Source: an uncultured candidate division Zixibacteria bacterium (GTDB lineage: Bacteria > Zixibacteria > MSB-5A5 > GN15 > PGXB01). From it: a stretch of 64,000 bases of DNA. Position numbers and translations under genes: made by a program. Position 1 is the first letter of the stretch; each line of letters starts with the position of its first letter. The stretch spans positions 8,155-72,154 of the forward strand of contig CALAMC010000101.1 of NCBI GenBank assembly GCA_937925655.1, written 5' to 3'. The notes under the pieces are model-generated. The model ran no database searches and was not told the origin of the DNA. It saw nothing but the letters and a program-made list of their open reading frames with translations. Of the stretch, positions 36,091 through 46,100 are shown piece by piece.

Positions 36091-37572
36091 ATGGCGAAAA
36101 AGAAAGCCGACAAACAAATTTTTGACGCCGGTCGGATTCATTCGGAATTTTTCGAAATGGTCCCGCACATGGTGGCTGTCGTCGATCGGGACTACAATAT
36201 CGTTGCGGCCAATCGCAATTTCGAGGAGTTCTTTGGCCCCTGGCGAAATAAGAAGTGTTATGCCGTTTATAAAAAACAGGGTGGCCCCTGCGCCGACTGC
36301 CCCAGCTTCGAGATTTTTAAGGACGGCCGGCGACGCGTCATCGATTCGGTGGTAGTGGACAAAAACGGTCGACCGGCGCATAACGTGGTACGGGCGGTCC
36401 CGGTGTTTAATACGGGGAAGAAAGACGTTGGATATATCATAGAAATGTCATCGCCCGTGACCGACACCAGCCGCCTGCAACAGGAGGTAAGCATCCTTTT
36501 TGACCGCGTCCCGTGCTACATCACCGTCATTGACAGCGATTATCGCATCGTTCGGGCCAACGAGAAATTCCGCGAAAGTTTCGGAAATGTAATGGGGAGA
36601 CATTGCTATGAAGTCTATAAACGCCGCAACAAAAAATGTCCCAACTGCCCGGCGTCAAAGACCTTCAAGGACGGCAAAATCCATGAGTCGGAGCAGTCGG
36701 GCATCGATAAAAAGGGTCAGGACATTAATTATATCGTCTCCACTTCTCCCCTTAAACGTGGCGGCGGAGATGTCGCACACGTCATCGAAATTTCGACCGA
36801 TATCACCCGGCTGAAAGCGCTTGAAAAAGACATCATCGACGCCGAACGCCTGGCGGCGGTCGGACAGACAGTGGCCGGACTGGCCCATAGCATTAAAAAT
36901 ATCTTGATGGGATTGGAAGGCGGCAAATATATGATCAGCCTCGGTCTCAAAAAGGACGACCGCGACCTGATCGACAAGGGCAGCGAGATGCTGGACCGCA
37001 ATTTTAACAAGACCACGTCATTGGTCCGCGACTTTTTGAGCTTCTCCAAAGGTCGTCTGCCCCAGCTGGAAATGATCGATCCCAACCGGCTGGTCGTGGA
37101 AATTGTCGACCTGTACAAAGACATTGCCCGCCAGTCAGGAATTGAACTCAAACAAGTGCTGTCACCGAAGGTTAAAAAAGCGCCGCTTGATCCCGACGCC
37201 ATTCACACGTGCCTGACCAATCTCGTCTCCAATGCCATCGACGCCTGCCAAATGGCCAAACAAAAGGGCAATGAAGTTATCATAACGGTTCGTGATGACC
37301 GAAATACCCTGATATTCGAAGTCACCGATAACGGGGCGGGCATGGATTATGATATCAAGAAAAAGATATTTACGACCTTTTTCACAACCAAGGGTGGCAA
37401 AGGAACCGGGCTGGGTCTTCTTACCAGTCGTAAACTGGTCCAAGAACACGGCGGCCGAATCGTGGTAAAATCGCAAAAAAATAGGGGATCGCTTTTCAGA
37501 TTAGAGTTTCCCCGACAGCGTTTGAATTATATATATAAAGAGGGCCGCAAAGGCGGCGATGAGGAAAAATAA
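36091..37572 (+). CDS. Sensor histidine kinase with two cysteine-triad PAS domains
   Basis: 493 residues, no membrane segment, so cytoplasmic. PAS 1 (about 15-125) and PAS 2 (about 130-240) each carry C-x10-C-x2-C: C56/C67/C70 and C172/C183/C186, in the repeated context CYxVYK...CxxCP...FKDG. The dimerisation/H-box has H266 in GLAHSIKNILMGLEGG; the ATPase domain has N-box VSNAIDACQ, G1 DNGAGMD and G2 GKGTGLGL. It autophosphorylates and likely passes phosphate to the three neighbouring receivers. The cysteine triads suggest redox, metal or cofactor sensing linked to the electron-transfer complex upstream (inference). Confidence 0.92.
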   Translation: MAKKKADKQIFDAGRIHSEFFEMVPHMVAVVDRDYNIVAANRNFEEFFGPWRNKKCYAVYKKQGGPCADCPSFEIFKDGRRRVIDSVVVDKNGRPAHNVVRAVPVFNTGKKDVGYIIEMSSPVTDTSRLQQEVSILFDRVPCYITVIDSDYRIVRANEKFRESFGNVMGRHCYEVYKRRNKKCPNCPASKTFKDGKIHESEQSGIDKKGQDINYIVSTSPLKRGGGDVAHVIEISTDITRLKALEKDIIDAERLAAVGQTVAGLAHSIKNILMGLEGGKYMISLGLKKDDRDLIDKGSEMLDRNFNKTTSLVRDFLSFSKGRLPQLEMIDPNRLVVEIVDLYKDIARQSGIELKQVLSPKVKKAPLDPDAIHTCLTNLVSNAIDACQMAKQKGNEVIITVRDDRNTLIFEVTDNGAGMDYDIKKKIFTTFFTTKGGKGTGLGLLTSRKLVQEHGGRIVVKSQKNRGSLFRLEFPRQRLNYIYKEGRKGGDEEK

Positions 37573-37600
37573 CAACAGCCTTTAAATAATGGGATAACTT

Positions 37601-38119
37601 ATGAGTAAACCCGCCGATAAGAAAATCCTGGTTGTCGATGATGAAGACGATGTCCGGCAGTTTCTGGAGCTGGCTTTAAAGGAGGCCGGTTTCAATGTCA
37701 TTACCGCCTGCGATGGATTCGAAGCCATGGAGAAAGTGGAAAAAGAACACCCGGATTTGATATCGCTGGATCTGGTCATGCCCAAAAAATCCGGTGCCAA
37801 ATTCTATCACGACCTGAATAAAAACAAAAAATATAATAAAATCCCCGTACTGATTGTCACCGGCCACGCCCGTGACGATCTGGGCAGAGCCGACCTCAAA
37901 GAACTGACCATGTCGGGGCCGGGAATATACCTCGAAAAACCGGTCAGCCCGCCCAAATATGTCGCCGCCGTGAAGAGCCTTCTGGGGCTTGATGCCACAG
38001 ACGAAGAACAAAACCTGGCCAGTCAGGTCAGCCTGCAAAGCGAGTTGAAAAATATTATCGATGCCGCCGACCCGGAGACACTGCGGAAGCTCAAGAAATT
38101 AATCAACGGCAAAAAATAA
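37601..38119 (+). CDS. Response-regulator receiver protein with short C-terminal extension
   Basis: 172 residues. Receiver motifs VVDDEDDVR, LISLDLVMPKKSG and YLEKPVS are all in place, followed by about 45 extra residues (helical, ending LRKLKKLINGKK) that match no output domain I know. It lies 28 nt after the kinase. The extension could be a docking helix. It is one of three related single-domain receivers in this cluster. Confidence 0.88.
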   Translation: MSKPADKKILVVDDEDDVRQFLELALKEAGFNVITACDGFEAMEKVEKEHPDLISLDLVMPKKSGAKFYHDLNKNKKYNKIPVLIVTGHARDDLGRADLKELTMSGPGIYLEKPVSPPKYVAAVKSLLGLDATDEEQNLASQVSLQSELKNIIDAADPETLRKLKKLINGKK

Positions 38120-38141
38120 CGCCGTCGGTGGAGGGTAGATT

Positions 38142-38525
38142 ATGTCCAATAAAAAGAAGATTCTGATCGTCGAAGATGAGCCCGACCTGGTGGAAACACT
38201 CGGCGTTTTTTTCCGCGAAAGCGGTTATGAAACAATTGCCGCCTACGACGGACACGAGGGTTTTATCAAAGCCGAAAAGGACGAACCGGATTTGATCACG
38301 CTGGATATCTCGATGCCCGGAGAATCAGGGGTGAAAATGTACCGCAACCTGATAAACTCCGGCAAAACCAAGAATATCCCGGTGATAATCATAACGGCGG
38401 CCCCTTCGGAACTGAAGGGTTTCATCAAACGCATGAAGTCGTTTCCCGATCCGGCCGGATATTTCGAAAAGCCGGTGGACCGTGAGGAACTGCTGACAAA
38501 GGTCAAGGATTTAATCGGGGCCTGA
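38142..38525 (+). CDS. Stand-alone response-regulator receiver protein
   Basis: 127 residues, ribosome site GGAGGG 7 nt before the ATG. Motifs IVEDEPDLV, LITLDISMPGESG and YFEKPVD define an intact receiver; there is no output domain. It is the last gene of the kinase-receiver group. The three receivers share the LI(S/T)LD...MP and EKP signatures, which suggests duplication. Confidence 0.88.
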   Translation: MSNKKKILIVEDEPDLVETLGVFFRESGYETIAAYDGHEGFIKAEKDEPDLITLDISMPGESGVKMYRNLINSGKTKNIPVIIITAAPSELKGFIKRMKSFPDPAGYFEKPVDREELLTKVKDLIGA

Positions 38526-38772
38526 AAATATTCCATTCATGCCGTAATTTTCGGCATTACTTATTGGCCGCTTCTAAATAATTCTCTTTATGTTCATCCT
38601 GCCATTCCTTTCGGAATTATGCATTATAAAATCAGGAATTATTGGGACAGAAGTTGTCTCCATTTTTCGGATGGCGCGTTAAAAACGCCAATTATTTTTA
38701 AATAGTGCAAAAGCGCCCGAATTCGTCGATAATATAGTAAAGGCGATTACTCGGAACGACAGGAAATTTAGA

Positions 38773-40029
38773 TTGCAGCAATTCTCTAAAAGTCCTTTTA
38801 AATCAGCGAACGAAAACCGGGCGCGCGCCGCCGTTTTCGGTTCATTCAGAGTCTTTACAATCGGCGACATTGGTGAACTCGAGTCTCATGCCGCCGCCTG
38901 GAATGACCTTGCTTTCGAAACGGCGCAACCGATGCTTTCTTATGCCTGGATATTGTCTTTTTTCGAACACCAGCTCGAAAGTGGACAAGACTGGGTTTGC
39001 CTTCTGGTTTATCGCGACGTGCATCTGGTCGGAGTACTTCCTCTGGTTTGCACCGTGCAAAAAATACTGGGCCGGGAACATTTGAGCTTATGGACCCCGT
39101 TCAACTGGCATACGCCGTGCGTCGATTTCCTCGTCAAACCTGGTTTCGAAGACGAAGTTATCCCCCTGATTCTGGAAACCTTGAATGACTTCAATCCGCA
39201 CTATTCGAGTCTCAAAATAAGACGCCTTCAGGAATCCGCGCCCATGTTAAAAATGGCCCGGAACTGTTTGCCGGACATGCCGATCCTGCAACGTTTCAAC
39301 GGCAAAGGTTCCTACATCGAAGTCGCTGGATCCTTCGAAGAATACCGCGCAACGCTTAAAGCCAGCTTTGTTCGAAACCTGAACCGGCTGGAAAGAAAAC
39401 TCAAAAAACTCGGCGATTTGCACTATGAATTCATAACCGAAAACACCGACAACCCGAATTATCTGCAGACATTTCTTGAAATTGAAGCATCCTGCTGGAA
39501 GGGTCGGAACAATTCGGCTATATCAAAATGCCCGTCACATCGGGAATTCTACATGACTCTGACACGCCGCCTGGCCCGCCTGGGGTGGCTGGAATGGCAT
39601 TTCCTCGCCGCCGCCGGTAAAACTATCGCCGCCAATTTGGCCATTCGCGTCAATCATCGACTGGTTATACTGAAAATCGGGTATGACGAAAAATATGCCT
39701 CATATTCTCCGGGAAGCAAACTATTTGAAAAAATGATAAAAAGAGCCTTCGACAGCGGCGAAATCGACGAAATCGACTGCCTTAGCGAATATACATGGAA
39801 TCGCAACTGGCGGATGAAAACAAGATCTTTTTATGACCTGACAATTTACCCTGATCTTCCGATGATACTTCTCTGCCGCTACCTTCCGGCAAAGCTCTAC
39901 CGCTTTTTCTGCCAATTACCGCTTCTAAATTATCCGTGTCGTCTATGTCATCAAATAATAAGGCGGTTTCGCCCGAAACAAGATCCCAAAAATAAAAATT
40001 ACTGTTTGAATAAAAAAATAAAGGGCTGA
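38773..40029 (+). CDS. BioF2-like/FemAB-type GNAT acyltransferase
   Basis: 418 residues from TTG 38773, with AGGAAA about 8 nt upstream; no ATG near the N-terminus fits. The region about 185-345 matches the acetyltransferase-6 (BioF2-like) pattern: ASFVRNLNRLERKLKKLGD, FLEIEASCWKGRNNSAI, FHFLAAAGKTIAANLAIR-like strand and KIGYDEKYASYSPGSKLFEKM. Such enzymes add acyl or aminoacyl groups in polysaccharide or cell-wall pathways. It is convergent with a flippase-like gene, so an envelope glycan role is possible. Substrate unknown. Confidence 0.82.
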   Translation: MQQFSKSPFKSANENRARAAVFGSFRVFTIGDIGELESHAAAWNDLAFETAQPMLSYAWILSFFEHQLESGQDWVCLLVYRDVHLVGVLPLVCTVQKILGREHLSLWTPFNWHTPCVDFLVKPGFEDEVIPLILETLNDFNPHYSSLKIRRLQESAPMLKMARNCLPDMPILQRFNGKGSYIEVAGSFEEYRATLKASFVRNLNRLERKLKKLGDLHYEFITENTDNPNYLQTFLEIEASCWKGRNNSAISKCPSHREFYMTLTRRLARLGWLEWHFLAAAGKTIAANLAIRVNHRLVILKIGYDEKYASYSPGSKLFEKMIKRAFDSGEIDEIDCLSEYTWNRNWRMKTRSFYDLTIYPDLPMILLCRYLPAKLYRFFCQLPLLNYPCRLCHQIIRRFRPKQDPKNKNYCLNKKIKG

Positions 40030-40044
40030 AGTCGTTCGCCGTCA

Positions 40045-41028
40045 TTACGATTTTTCTGACGGGAGCTTTATCGCCAGCGCAATTAGGGTCGATATTAATT
40101 CTACCACGATATTCCACAATCGGGCGGCCACCGCTACACCGATGGCGACCTTCCCGATATACGGCTCCAGCATCACCCACAGCGCGAATTCGCGAACGCC
40201 TATCCCGCCGGGCGTGAAAATTGCGACATAACCGATCTGGTAAGCGAAGATATACATGCCTATGGTCCCGGCCACGGGCACGGACGGGTTGTCCAGAACG
40301 GAATAAAGAAAAAGCCAGAACGAAATTCCATACATTATCCAGCTGGCAATATAACCGCCGTAAATTTTCAGGGCAGTCAGCCGGCCCACATTGAACGATA
40401 TCGCCGGACGCCGGATGAGCTTTAAAAAATAATTTAACAGGGCTAACGTCCATCGGGGAGCAATTATCAGAAGAATGGACGCCAGAAGAGTCAAACCCGA
40501 AAACATATATACCGACAGCCCGAGTTCGGCGCTGATTTTATCGGACAGAATCTGGGGATAAAAAATGACCGTTATAAAACCAATCAAAAAACCCGTCGGC
40601 AGGGCGAAAATCAGGGCAATAATCCATGACGCCATCGATTCTTCTTCTTTTATATCGAGCCTGCGCGCCAGGTAGGCCATCGCGAAAATGGTCCAGAATT
40701 TGCCCGGCAAATAGCGGCCGAGATTGCTGATATACGATAGTTTAAACCCATGCTTGACAGAGACTTTATGTCCGAAGCCGGAAATTATCAGGCACCAGAC
40801 CAGAGAAAACATGACAAAAGTCACAATATGGGTGATTACGGACAGTCCCAGCAACCAGGGATTGATATTCCAGTCATAATTGATAATTTCGCCCCAGTGA
40901 CGGCTTATCTGTTTGGTAACAAAATAGAGGACGATAGCCACCAATACCAGTTTGAGCAGATTCTTGATATACCGCGGCACCAGCGGCTGGACTTGAGGAG
41001 GTTTATTATTCGATTTTATTACCATCAT
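40045..41028 (-). CDS. Flippase-like integral membrane protein (LPG-synthase TM region / UPF0104 family)
   Basis: About 327 residues with about eight to nine helices. Family marks are YISNLGRYLPGKFWTIFAMAYLARR and the late motif FTPGGIGVREFALWVML. GTG 41037 would give three more residues, but GGAA in front of ATG 41028 makes the latter the more likely start. Members include the lipid-flipping domain of MprF and polysaccharide-associated YbhN-like proteins. It probably moves or handles an envelope lipid. No terminator separates it from the convergent acyltransferase. Confidence 0.85.
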   Translation of the reverse strand: MMVIKSNNKPPQVQPLVPRYIKNLLKLVLVAIVLYFVTKQISRHWGEIINYDWNINPWLLGLSVITHIVTFVMFSLVWCLIISGFGHKVSVKHGFKLSYISNLGRYLPGKFWTIFAMAYLARRLDIKEEESMASWIIALIFALPTGFLIGFITVIFYPQILSDKISAELGLSVYMFSGLTLLASILLIIAPRWTLALLNYFLKLIRRPAISFNVGRLTALKIYGGYIASWIMYGISFWLFLYSVLDNPSVPVAGTIGMYIFAYQIGYVAIFTPGGIGVREFALWVMLEPYIGKVAIGVAVAARLWNIVVELISTLIALAIKLPSEKS

Positions 41029-41143
41029 TATTTCCACGGCCTGAAGGCCTATTTAAAGCAACCTCATTGCGCTCAAATTATTACACAATAAGGATAATCG
41101 CGCCTCAATTTTCCACTAAATAATCTTGTCATTCCCGATTCCA

Positions 41144-41171
41144 TTGACAAATCCTGAAAATAGCGTATACT
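41144..41171 (+). promoter_or_regulatory. Strong candidate promoter of the heavy-metal efflux cluster
   Basis: TTGACA (41144-41149), 16-nt spacer, TATACT (41166-41171): near consensus, 33 nt before ATG 41204. Confidence 0.75.
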
Positions 41172-41182
41172 GACTGCGTATA
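41166..41182 (+). promoter_or_regulatory. TATAC-N7-GTATA dyad overlapping the -10 box and start site
   Basis: Perfect 5-nt arms centred on the transcription start region of the metal-efflux promoter. The position is typical of repressor operators (ArsR, CsoR or TetR type), but no regulator gene is adjacent. Confidence 0.45.
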
Positions 41183-41203
41183 GAATATAAGAGTATTTTA
41201 GTC

Positions 41204-41479
41204 ATGTATATGAAAACGATAAGTGCGGTTGTTTTCTCCGCTCTGGCCCTTTTAGTCTTCAATTGTAGCGATTTTCACAGTTGCAATTTTGACGGGGACC
41301 ATGGCCCGAATTGCGATAATTGCCCATGTTTGATTTGCTCATCCGGGTTGAACAGCCCGGCCGTTTCCGCCTATAACTGGGATGTTACATACTGCCGGTT
41401 GGGTGATATTAAACCGGTCAATCCGTATTATAAATTCGGCGAAATCGCCGTCGATATTGATCAGCCTCCCCGTTTCTGA
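41204..41479 (+). CDS. Small Cys-rich secreted protein or lipoprotein upstream of metal efflux genes
   Basis: 91 residues; MYMK at the start leaves two possible ATGs. A hydrophobic signal (about 5-20) ends at LLVFNC, an imperfect lipobox. A cysteine/histidine/aspartate cluster follows: CSDFHSCNFDGDHGPNCDNCPCLICSS, seven cysteines within 30 residues (written here in full context 21-47 only as motif CxDFHSC and CDNCPCLIC). The rest is unremarkable. It is expressed from the strong promoter and precedes the metal-efflux adaptor by about 90 nt, so periplasmic metal binding is inferred. Not a recognised family. Confidence 0.65.
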   Translation: MYMKTISAVVFSALALLVFNCSDFHSCNFDGDHGPNCDNCPCLICSSGLNSPAVSAYNWDVTYCRLGDIKPVNPYYKFGEIAVDIDQPPRF

Positions 41480-41570
41480 TTCTTAGCCAATCCGTATTCA
41501 AAATTACAACACCCATGATTTTAGAATCGCGGGTATTCTTCCTTTATTGATAATTATAAGGATTAGCAGA

Positions 41571-43082
41571 ATGAGAAAAAAGGCTGTATTCGTTACAACT
41601 ATCATACTTGTTTCGGCAGGGATATGGCTGGGATGGAATTATATTCGTCCGGCTGCGGCCGACAACCGGGCCGATGTGGCTACCCCAAAATGCGAAATTC
41701 ACGGCATAGCGGAGAACCTCTGTTCTCGCTGTGACCCGGAATTAATTCCGCTCTTCAAAGCTTCCGGCGACTGGTGTGCCGAACACAACCTGCCCGAATC
41801 ACAATGTGATCTGTGCATTGAGGCCCATAATCATGATAATGACCCCCATGATGTTCACCATCATGTTCATGATCATGATCCTGAACATGAACACGAAGAT
41901 TATCCGGGTCAGCCGGAAAACCGAATTGTGCCTGACGCCCATTCCATTCATGAAACTCTTCCCGCCTTTACCGTATTCTTCCCGGAAAATGCAGTCCATT
42001 GTGCCACCGATGAAGCCGTCATACAATTCGCCTCGATTCAAACCGTCGAGCGGACCGGTCTGACGGTGCGCCCCGTCGCCGTCGCGGAAAGCACACCGGT
42101 CATCGAAGCGCCCGCCGAAATCGTGTTCAACGAGGCCAATACCGTCGTCCTGTCAACCACCCTTCCCGCGCTGGTCTCCGAGTGGCTGGTCGAACCCGGA
42201 CAAACCGTCCGCACCGGGGATATCCTGGCCCGGTTGAACGTCCCCGGCCTGCCACGAATGAAGGCGGAATATCTGGAAGCTCATGCCGCCCGGCAATTGA
42301 CCGCGAAAAAATTCGAGCGCCAAAAAGAACTACATGGAAAAGGCCTCGCCAGCGACAGCGAATTCGAAGAAGTCGCGACGGAATATCAGTTGGCCGAAGC
42401 CCGTCTGGTCGGGCAGGCCGGAATGTTGATGTCGGCGGGCCTATCCGAGCACGATCTCGAGATCGTCAAGAAGGGCAACCATATCACTCCAGTACTGAAC
42501 CTCTATGCTCCGCGCCACGGAATCATTATCGACCGCATCGCCGTCCTCGGACAATTTCTGACCGAAGGCCAGCCACTGGCGGTTATTGGCGACCCTGATT
42601 CATTCTGGATCGAGGCCCGGGTGGGGGAAAACGCCCTCGATAAAATTCGTGTTGGCGACAACGTGGAATTTTCAGCCGACGGAAACGGCTTTAAACGTTG
42701 CATTGGTCGGGTCATCTGGATTTCACGATTCCTCGATAAAAACACCCGTTCTGCCACCGTCCGGGCCGAAGTCGTCAGTACAACCGATCGGTTGCATGCC
42801 GGTGAATACGGGCGAGTATTGATCGGCAGCGCGACTTTATCGCCGACGATAATGGTCCCCCGAGACGCCGTGCAATGGGAAGGCTGCTGCAATGTCGTTT
42901 TTGTAAAAGAAACGATTGACCGTTTCCGCCCCAGGAAGGTAAAAATCTTCCCCGGCGACAACGGATACTATCGGATTGTGGATGGCCTTGCGGCGGGCGA
43001 GGAGATCGTGGTCAACGGCAGTTACCTGCTTAAAACCGAACTGAAAAAGGGCTCCATAGGAGCCGGATGCGCCGGTCATTAA
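41571..43082 (+). CDS. CusB/CzcB-like RND efflux periplasmic adaptor with Cys/His-rich metal-binding N-terminus
   Basis: 503 residues from ATG 41571, chosen over TTG 41547 because AAGGA lies 8 nt upstream. An N-terminal anchor (about 5-25) is followed by two copies of a CxxH-x6-CxxC motif (C41/H44/C51/C54 and C69/H72/C79/C82) and a His/Asp-rich stretch (86-108). The adaptor fold follows, with barrel-sandwich/lipoyl part (VSEWLVEPGQTVRTGDILARL), a coiled-coil hairpin and beta-barrel. It links the inner-membrane pump encoded next to an outer-membrane channel that is not in this locus. The duplicated metal site suggests metal delivery to the pump. Confidence 0.92.
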   Translation: MRKKAVFVTTIILVSAGIWLGWNYIRPAAADNRADVATPKCEIHGIAENLCSRCDPELIPLFKASGDWCAEHNLPESQCDLCIEAHNHDNDPHDVHHHVHDHDPEHEHEDYPGQPENRIVPDAHSIHETLPAFTVFFPENAVHCATDEAVIQFASIQTVERTGLTVRPVAVAESTPVIEAPAEIVFNEANTVVLSTTLPALVSEWLVEPGQTVRTGDILARLNVPGLPRMKAEYLEAHAARQLTAKKFERQKELHGKGLASDSEFEEVATEYQLAEARLVGQAGMLMSAGLSEHDLEIVKKGNHITPVLNLYAPRHGIIIDRIAVLGQFLTEGQPLAVIGDPDSFWIEARVGENALDKIRVGDNVEFSADGNGFKRCIGRVIWISRFLDKNTRSATVRAEVVSTTDRLHAGEYGRVLIGSATLSPTIMVPRDAVQWEGCCNVVFVKETIDRFRPRKVKIFPGDNGYYRIVDGLAAGEEIVVNGSYLLKTELKKGSIGAGCAGH

Positions 43083-43100
43083 TAAGCGCCCGGAGTCGTC

Positions 43101-46100
43101 ATGCTTGAAAAAATAGTAGAATTTGTAATCCGTTACCGCCTGTTTGTACTGGTCTTGACGCTGGCTCTGGTAATTATGGGTATGATCGCGGTCTGGAATC
43201 TCCCTTTCGATGCCTTTCCCGATACGACACCCGTCCTGGTACAGGTCAACGTCTCGGCTCCGGGCTGGTCGCCCGAGGAAGTGGAACGTCTGGTGATCCA
43301 CCCGCTCGAGCGGTCGCTGTCCGGACTGGCGGGGCTTATGGAAGTGAGGTCCATATCAAGGTATGGCCTGGCACAGGTGACTTTGATTTTCGACGACGCC
43401 ACCGACATATATCTCGCGCGCCAGCAGATATCAGAACGGCTGATCGGCATCGAACTTCCCGCCGGCGTCGACCCGCCGCAACTCGGGCCCGTCTCTTCCG
43501 GGCTTGGCGAAGTTTTTCATTATATCGTCATCGGCAAAAGTGACGATCCGACTCTGGCCCGAACCGTACAGGACTGGTATATCAAGCCCCAACTGCTGTC
43601 GGTTCCGGGCGTGGCCGAAGTCAACAGCTGGGGCGGATTTGTGCGGCAGTACCATCTGATGATCGACCCCAATCTCCTCGCCAAGTACAACCTGACGCTG
43701 TCCGGCGTGGTCGAAAAAATCGAAAGCGATATCAGAAACGTTCCCGGAGGACAAATGGTTCGTGGGGGCGAGCAAACGCTGGTGCGGGGAATCGGTATGA
43801 TTACCGACCGCGGTCAGCTCGAAAAGCTGATTGTCGATACTCGTAACGGCGTCCCGATTTTCGTGGAGGATATTGCCGAAGTGGTGATCGGCCACGAAAT
43901 CCGTCGGGGTGCCGCCACATACAACGGCACGGGCGAAGTCGTCCTCGGTCTCGGTTTCATGCTCATCGGACAGAATCCCCGCGAAATAACCGAACGGTTG
44001 GCCAATCGCCTCGAGGAAATCAAAACTACTCTTCCGAGTGATATTGAAGTCAGGGCGGTGTACCAACGAACCGATCTCGTGGCCAGGGTTCTCCGAACGG
44101 TTGAGCATAACCTGTTTTTTGGTGCCATTCTGGTTATAGCCATCTTGTTCATATTCATGGGCAATTTGCGCGCCGGACTGATTACGGCCTCGGCCATTCC
44201 TCTGTCCATGCTTTTTGCCTTCGACATGATGTCCCGCTTCGGCATCGCCGGATCCCTTATGAGCCTCGGCGCGATCGATTTCGGACTGGCTGTCGATAAC
44301 TCCGTTATTCAGGTTGAAAACGCCGTCCGGCGTCTGGCGGAAGCCGTTCCCTCACGATCACGGCTGGAAATCATCAAAGACGCCATCATGGAAGTTCGGA
44401 AACCGACTCTGTTCGGCGAATTAATTATCATTATCGTTTATCTACCCATATTGACGCTGGAAGGTATCGAAGGCAAGTTGTTTCGACCGATGGCCCTCAC
44501 GGTAAGCTTCGTTTTGATCGGTGCTTTGTTGCTTTCTTTTTCCGTCATTCCGGCCTTAATCGCCACGTTTTTTAATAAAGGAATCAAAGACAAGGAATCT
44601 CCCATCATCGCCTTTATTAAAAGATTGTACCGACCGGTCCTGCAATGGTCGCTCCGACACGGAGTCATTGTCATCATTATTACGGCCGTTCTGGTCGGGG
44701 CGGGAATATTCCGCTTCAAGCACATGGGCTCCGAATTCGTCCCGAGGTTGAGCGAAGGCACCATCGCCGTCAACCTGGTTCGGCTGGCGGGCGTATCGCT
44801 GGAACAATCGACCGCCATCACGACGCAGGTCGAGCGCCTGCTTCTGGCGAAGTTCCCCGATGAAATCGAAGATATCTGGACCCGCACCGGCACCGCCGAA
44901 CTTTCCACCGACCCCATGGGTATCGAGATTTCCGATCCCTTCATCACACTCAAACCCCGCCACATGTGGAAAAAGGCCGGAACCCAGGCCGAACTGGTGG
45001 CGCTGATCGATGCCGAACTGGCCGACATCCCCGGCATGAATCGCATTTTTACCCAGCCGATCGAAATGCGCATCAATGAAATGATCGCCGGAATTCGCGG
45101 AGATGTCGGTATTAAAATATTCGGTGACGACCTGACCGTTCTGGAACGAAAGGCCGAGGAGATCGCCGCGCTGGCCGAATCGATTCCGGGCAGTGCCGAT
45201 GTCACGGTCGAGCAGTTGACCGGACAACCTCATTTCGAAATCAGCGTCGACCGTCAGAGCATGTCCCGCTTCGGGCTCGGCGCCGACGAAGTCCTGTCCC
45301 TGATTGAAAGCTTTGGCGGCATTCCGGTCGGCCAACTCTTCGATGGCCAGAAACGTTTCGATATTCATGTCCGATTGGATTCGATGTATCGTCAGGCGCC
45401 CGAAGACATTGTTAAAATCCCGATACGTTCCGGCGGCGGCAACATGGTCACGCTCGACCGGGTCACCACCGCCAGACTGTATGAAGGTCCGGCCGCCATC
45501 ACCCGCGAATGGGGTAAACGTCGGGCGATCGTGCAATGCAACGTCCGGGGACGGGATGTCGGTTCCTTCGTCACAGAACTCCGCGACCGCATTTCAAACG
45601 AAATAGTTTTCGAGCCGGGGTATTACGTTCGTTTCGGCGGCCAGTTCGAAAACCTGGAACGGGCCCGCGCCCGGCTTGCCATTGTCGTTCCCATAACGAT
45701 GCTCTTAATTTTCGGTCTTCTGTACTGGACCTATCGCTCGGCGCGCGACGCTATATTGATTTTCACCGGAGTTCCTCTGGCGGCCGTCGGCGGTATCGCC
45801 AGCCTGACACTTCGCGGCATGCCTTTTTCCATTTCGGCCGGCGTAGGTTTTATTGCTTTATCCGGACTGGCCGTTTTAAACGGCCTGGTACTTATTTCAA
45901 CCATAAAAAGATTGCTTAATGACGGGGTTAACCTGAAAGACGCCATTAAAATCGGCGCCGAAAGCCGCATCCGTCCGGTACTGATGACGGCGTTGGTGGC
46001 GGCCTTCGGATTCATACCCATGACGATATCGACCGGGGTGGGCGCCGAAGTGCAGCGCCCGCTGGCGACGGTTGTAGTCGGCGGGATAATCACCTCGACG

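Noticed and set aside
38538..38559. Hairpin ATGCCG/CGGCAT after the last receiver gene
   Set aside because: Only 6 bp and no T-run; too weak to call a terminator.
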